Source: Mytilus edulis (Eukaryota; Mollusca; Bivalvia; Mytilida; Mytilidae). Taken from it: DNA of 64,000 bases. The notes beneath the pieces were generated by a model that had not been told where the DNA came from, did no database searches, and worked only from the letters and a program-made list of their open reading frames with translations. Below are positions 59,345-64,000 of the stretch, piece by piece. How positions within the stretch are numbered: position 1 is the first letter of the stretch; every line of letters begins with the position of its first letter. Both the position numbers and the translations under genes were made by a program. Where the stretch lies: NCBI RefSeq assembly GCF_963676685.1, contig NC_092350.1, forward strand, positions 3,089,486 through 3,153,485. The letters run 5' to 3'.

Positions 59345-60185
59345 TATTAAATAACTTAGCTGTATAACTAGTTCAGATAATTTCGAGAATATTGCTGATT
59401 CCACATTTTTACTTCTCCTTTATTATATGTCCCTTTTTTGTCATTTTATTTCTTCAGAATTTTTGTCATTTTCCTAAATTCACAATCAACTTTTCAAATT
59501 TGTTTTTTCTGACGTTTTGAAGTCAAATTTAAAGGCTTTATGTGTTGTTTTTTTTAAAGAATGAAAGATAACAAAATGTCGCTATATATGTTATAACGCT
59601 AAGATTTATTAATTTACAAATTACTTTGTCCTTTGATAAAATGTCATGATATATTTTTCATGTATTGCTGAACATTTGGATTATAGTGGTCAAATCCATT
59701 TTGGTTTTCGATGTATAATTTCATTGCGACGTGACTTTTTCATCGCTTGGATATTTATCTTCTTTATGTTTAACAAAAACATGAAAATGACCTACAGAGT
59801 TCACTTTGCATTACAAAAATATCCCGGTTGCGTATGTCAAAGCACATATCCTTTAAATATAATATAGAGTATACAATACCAATATTTCTTGCACATTGGT
59901 ATATATCGCTTTGTAGAAATACATGTAGAGAGAAAATCACTTATTACTTTGAAAGCCCCCTTTTTTTGGCGTCTGTCCGATTTATTTGTACGTTTGTTTG
60001 AATTTTTAACTCACTGATGCGTGTATGTTTGTGAATTATGTTCACACAGATTTGGCCGCTGAATCCAATTTAATGTCACGTTTATCAATTATTTCTATTT
60101 GGTTTGCTCGCCCAATTTTGTCAATACAACGAAAGTATAAACAAATATCAGTGGGAGGTTCAGCTAGATGAACCCAGATTTAACA
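59345..60185. other. Upstream region of the receptor, no gene seen
   Basis: T-rich sequence; no array or clear promoter element. A 73-codon ORF at 59,646 has no recognised features. Confidence 0.35.
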
Positions 60186-60189
60186 CTTT

Positions 60190-60370
60190 ATATTTTTTTT
60201 CTCTAAAAATTGCCTATACCAAGTCAGAAATATGAAAGTTGTTTTTTATTCTGTCCGTTGATTGATAAACAATGTAGTTGAGCGTTTTATTCGGTTAGGT
60301 TTTACGGATATCCCTTTTTTAAATTTACTTTCGAGATTAGTATTTTTTTAACACTTTTTTACGTGCAATG
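60190..60370 (-). repeat. Dispersed repeat, family A
   Basis: 'attgcctataccaagtcaga' and 'gagattagtatttttttaac': inverse orientation, diverged. Confidence 0.55.
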
Positions 60371-60589
60371 ACATGAAAAAAAAACTTAAAATAAATACTC
60401 CGTCAAAAAACAGTAAAATATAGTACAAGCATGTTCCCTCAGATGCTATTTTTTTATCATTAAAAAGCTCATGTCTAAGTTTCATTGCAGTTCACGAAGG
60501 TTTAACAAATTAAGAGGTGTCTTACGTGCCTGATTTAAGTTGTTTTTCGTATTCGTGTTAACATGTATATCTATTATAAAGTATTTTTT

Positions 60590-60795
60590 ATAAGTTTACT
60601 GTTTGCAAGAGTATGAATTATTCTAAATACTAAGGATTTTCTAATCCCAGGCAAATAACCTTAGCCGTATTTGACACAATTATTTGGAACTTTTGGTCCT
60701 CAAGCTCTTCAGCTTTGTACTTGTTTTGGCTTTCGAACTTTTTATATCTGGGCGTCAGGCGTATTAAATTTTAAGCCTAGTACCTTTTGATAGCT
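60590..60795 (+). repeat. Second copy of the repeat at 25.0 kb
   Basis: 'actaaggattttctaatccc', 'ttttggtcctcaagctcttc', 'tgggcgtcaggcgtattaa'. The ends are more decayed than at 25.0 kb. Confidence 0.55.
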
Positions 60796-60799
60796 ATTA

Positions 60800-61400
60800 T
60801 ATGTGTTTTTCTCTGTCCTGTATGTTCTCCCATTTATTTGTTCTAGTCCTGTCATGTAATGTTGTCATTTTAATATTTAACATTGCCATAAAAGTGGGAG
60901 GTTTGGCTAGCCACAAAACAAGGTTCAACCCACCATTTTTGTCTAAAATAAAACTGTCCTGTACCAAGTCAGGACAATGGCAAATGTTATCGTTTGGTTT
61001 GTTTCTGTGTGTGTTGCATTTTTATTTTTATTTTTTTCACTTCAGTGTTTCTGTTGTTTCTTTGTCGAAATGTACTATATTATATTGTTTATTTGCGCAA
61101 TTCTGTCCTGAATGTTCTTGCATTTATTTGTGCTGTATCTCTGTCATGTAATGGTGTCGTTATAGAGTTATATTTAATATTGCCATTAAAGGGCGATGTT
61201 TGGCTAGCCACAAAACCAGGTTCAACCCACCACTTTTTCTTAAAATGTCCTGTATCAAGTCAGGAAAATGGCCATTGTTATATTATTGTTCGTTTCTGTG
61301 TGTGCTGCATTTTAGTGTCGTCTTTCTGTTGTGTCGTTGTTCTCCTCTTATATTTGATGTGTTTCTCTTTTTAGTTTGTAACCCGGATCTGTTTTTTTTT
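60800..61400 (+). repeat. Two tandem copies of a roughly 295-bp repeat
   Basis: 'ctgtcatgtaatg', 'tttggctagccacaaaac', 'ggttcaacccacca', 'aagtcagga' and 'gtttctgtgtgtg' appear in order from 60,850 and again from 61,143. The overlapping ORFs of 95-126 codons are T-rich products of the repeat. Confidence 0.75.
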
Positions 61401-61489
61401 TCTGAATCGATTTATGAATTTCGAACAGCGGTATACTGCTGTTGTCTTTATTTACGTACTGATCCTCATGTTGTATGTAGATGTTAACT

Positions 61490-62160
61490 ATAATATTTTC
61501 AAAATTTTGCTCGATATTGTCATTTGATCCTGAACAAGTTTCAGTCTAAATATCATAACAGGTTTGATAAGTCTTTAAAAAATCTTTAACCACAAACATT
61601 TTCTAAACGGATCTGACGACATTGGCATACATGATTGCAAATAAAACAAATTTCCAAAGTACGATTGCTAATAAGACATCTCCCGATATATGACCAATGG
61701 TATGAGGAATTACAGATCACTGTACAACTTTCAACAATGAGCAACATCCATACCATATAACACTAACGATACCAATTGAACTGCCTTAAATGTACATTTC
61801 GAAATTTTAAGTCAGTGATGGTCGAGGCTAAAACGTATTACACACATTGAAGAGCTGATAAATTAAGAGAGCCAAAAGTAAAGCAAAAATGAAAATAAAT
61901 GGACAATTAATCAGAGCTATGCATAGGGGAGATACATCCCCCAATTAAATACTAGTAACAGCACAGTTCAATAAAACAATGTCCGTATTTTCAAACAATT
62001 ATACCCCAGTCCTCTTTTAAAAGAACAAATTTTACAGCATCAAATGGGCAGTTCAGCTAAAACGTCCCCTTATGAAAAAACTATTCGAAAGAAAAAAACA
62101 ATGGCTTATTTCGTTGTAACTTAATTGAGCTGAAGGATTTTAGTTTAGCAAAAATAGAAA
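61490..62160. other. No gene recognised
   Basis: Contains 'tggtatgaggaatta' and 'caactttcaacaatgagcaa' near 61,698-61,745, a decayed family B tail on the minus strand; otherwise AT-rich. Confidence 0.35.
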
Positions 62161-62174
62161 AGAAAAATTCGTAA

Positions 62175-62587
62175 GGGTTCCGCAGAACCCACTGTCTCAC
62201 CTACTTTTGCTGTTAGTCACAGGTTCAACTAAATTGGGGAAACATTATTAAAAGAGGCTTCGCTGCAGTTGACAATGTTTCCCCGGAGTACCAATCTGCT
62301 CTGTCACCCTCTCAGCGATGTGTTATTTATATAATGACGAACCTCTTGGCTTGATGGTTAATAAGGTAACAGTCCAAGACAACTCGAACATTTTTACTCC
62401 CGAGACGACAGTGCTTACGGTATTGCTAAATTACTGCTTGCTTAGCGGAAATGACAAATTTCTATTTTCAACCTTTGGTTTTATCCAGTCAGGAATCAAA
62501 AACATAGCATACTCACCGCAAGAATACCGAATCATGCAGTTGAAAATGAAAGAGAAAATAAGGCAAAGAAAGTCTCTTCTGAATTAA
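62175..62587 (+). other. Unidentified open frame with upstream inverted repeat
   Basis: 'ggggaaacatt' (62,236) and 'aatgtttcccc' (62,273) form a short stem. Beyond it, an ATG at 62,318 opens 89 codons (MCYLYNDEPLGLMVNK, TPETTVLTVLLNYCLL, QEYRIMQLKMKEKIRQRK). A different frame before the ATG also reads well (DNVSPEYQSALSPSQRC), which suggests a frameshift in a former coding sequence. I do not recognise the protein. Confidence 0.3.
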
Positions 62588-62897
62588 ATGAAACCTTGCT
62601 GTACCCACTCTTCAATGACATTAAATTATGCACTTTCAATATTTGTATTCTTGCTATATCAGCTTGAAAAGATGGTAGACTTTTAACAAACTTCATTAAA
62701 AAAATAAAATTACTACCTTCTAACTTTAATTTATACTGAACATGCTGAAAGCAAAGTCCAGAGCGTTTAAAAGAGGCAACAATAGTCTTAAGATGTTCAA
62801 AACCTGTATTGTCATGAACATGCATGAAATATTTGCCACTGGATGTTAAGTAACCAGTAAATCCATCTTGAATAGAACCAGTGTGTTGAAGGGTCAT
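62532..62897 (-). other. Unidentified 121-codon ORF
   Basis: The minus strand reads DGFTGYLTSSGKYFMHVHD, FEHLKTIVASFKRSG, YKLKLEGSNFIFLMKF. It has reasonable composition and no low complexity, but no family I know and no neighbouring splice signals of note. It overlaps the plus-strand frame by about 55 bases, so at most one of the two is likely to be real. Confidence 0.3.
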
Positions 62898-62899
62898 TG

Positions 62900-64000
62900 T
62901 CTTAAGAAAGGCTGTGTTGTTGTATTTGATGTTTAACGCTAGAACAACAATTTTATTTGCTATCTATTGATGATTATATGTGTAAAATAGAACTTGATGT
63001 ACAAATGTTTACAGGCCTAAGCTAGGTTGCTTTGAAAATAAAAATTGCATTGATCTTGGTAATAAAGTCTGAAAATAACACATGGAAATTATAAAACTGA
63101 TGAATTTATTGTTTAAATTGACAAATGATTACAAATACATTGTTCTATGAACTCTACTCAATATTTTTTTTACTTCTAATGACACAATAAAACTTGTGAC
63201 TGAACACCTACTCTGTGGACTTAGTCCTATAGTAATTCTATTGAATTATTGCAGTCTGAATAATTGACAGACCTTTTTTCAACATATTTTAAATACTTTT
63301 GATTTGTATTAGGGCAACAATGTGCATTTTGGTCATTTTGTAACCTTCTTATTGGTGACCTTTTAGCTAAGAAATTTTATAATGTGATGAAGTAAAACAA
63401 GTCAGGGATAGTTGGTAGCCTATTGTATTTTCAATTATTCTTATTGCAAACAAAAAGTTCACATAAGATGGGTTCCTCTGGATAGGACTCTTTTAAGTTT
63501 ATAAACTTTGAAAAGTCAGTAACATGCATCTACCAAACAAGTGAATAAAATTGATTGTCTGTTAACTGAATCAAATGTGTATAGATGTGTAGGATCGATG
63601 GCTCATAGTAAAAATATTTAAATAAGTTTTATCATTATTCAAAAGGCAGGCATTTGAAAAGAACTGGAACTATGAAAACTAATTTGATCCTTTTCAAATT
63701 CCAATGAAACCTTAATTCTTCTAGTTGTGAGATAAGTAATGTCTTCGACTGTTTCTTATCATGTTGAAATACCAATAGCTATCTGAAGAAAACAATAAAG
63801 AGTAGCATGCTTTTAAGTCAAAAAAAAATATTTATGACTATGTCTTTTTCTTCCGAAATTACCTAAAATAATAGAACTTTATATAAAACAGAAAAAAACA
63901 TAAAATTATTTAATTAGGATGTTTAGCCTAGATTGACTGTTGACTTCTGTGTAGCAACATTTTAGTACCAGTTTGACTAAACTTTGGTTAACATTTACTC
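62900..64000. other. AT-rich end of window, no gene seen
   Basis: No ORF above background, no arrays and no terminal repeats on either strand. Confidence 0.4.

Noticed and set aside
60801..61487. Overlapping ORFs of 95-126 codons rich in Phe and Cys
   Set aside because: They lie on two tandem copies of a dispersed repeat and reflect T-rich composition.

Overview
The window looks like a piece of a marine bivalve genome, most probably a mytilid mussel. It is AT-rich and gene-poor, with long introns with GT/AG borders and many short dispersed repeats. Several of these repeats (ends near 'cctgtcccaagtcaggagc' or 'attcctgacttggtacagg', and the 'gcgtctggcgtaaatat' family) I associate with mussels. 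The assignment is inference; no species marker gene is present.

Layout. 1-4.9 kb: debris of a retroelement (reverse-transcriptase C-terminus, minus strand) and other repeats. 4.9-10.75 kb: an 80-bp satellite of about 73 monomers. 10.8-25 kb: a segmental duplication whose unit is a C-terminal exon of an SH2-domain gene (minus) plus a class A GPCR (plus). The left unit is dead on both counts: exon copy at 12.7-13.1 kb, receptor at 14.3-15.5 kb with two nonsense codons in place of TM7. The right unit keeps an intact receptor (23.2-24.4 kb) and an open tail exon (17.0-17.7 kb). It has been stretched by a 37-bp array, a 1.4-kb Harbinger-like element that inserted inside a 30-bp array, and that 2.2-kb array itself.

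Three minus-strand exons (31,610-31,726; 18,587-18,728; 17,026-17,745) have matching phases and together give a whole SH2 domain followed by a polar tail. If they are one gene, its 12.9-kb intron holds the intact receptor on the opposite strand.

25-57 kb: almost entirely repeats. These include two elements with arrayed terminal inverted repeats (28.5-30 kb), a tRNA-derived SINE (38.8 kb), a 3.5-kb element with terminal inverted repeats that carries a broken gene of a Cys-rich family (39.9-43.4 kb), and a second copy of its internal part (54.3-57.3 kb). That second copy has gained a 320-bp TTAA-flanked MITE and a 36-bp perfect palindrome, both with an empty site in the first copy. There is also a bivalve-type dispersed repeat (45.1-46.4 kb), two dead RT fragments (48-50 kb) and hairpin MITEs. 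57.9-59.4 kb: a single-exon class A GPCR on the minus strand. 59.4-64 kb: more repeats and two short unidentified ORFs.

The only probable protein-coding genes are the two intact GPCRs and the SH2 gene. The receptors may act in peptide or small-ligand signalling and the SH2 protein in phosphotyrosine signalling; nothing in the sequence links them beyond position.
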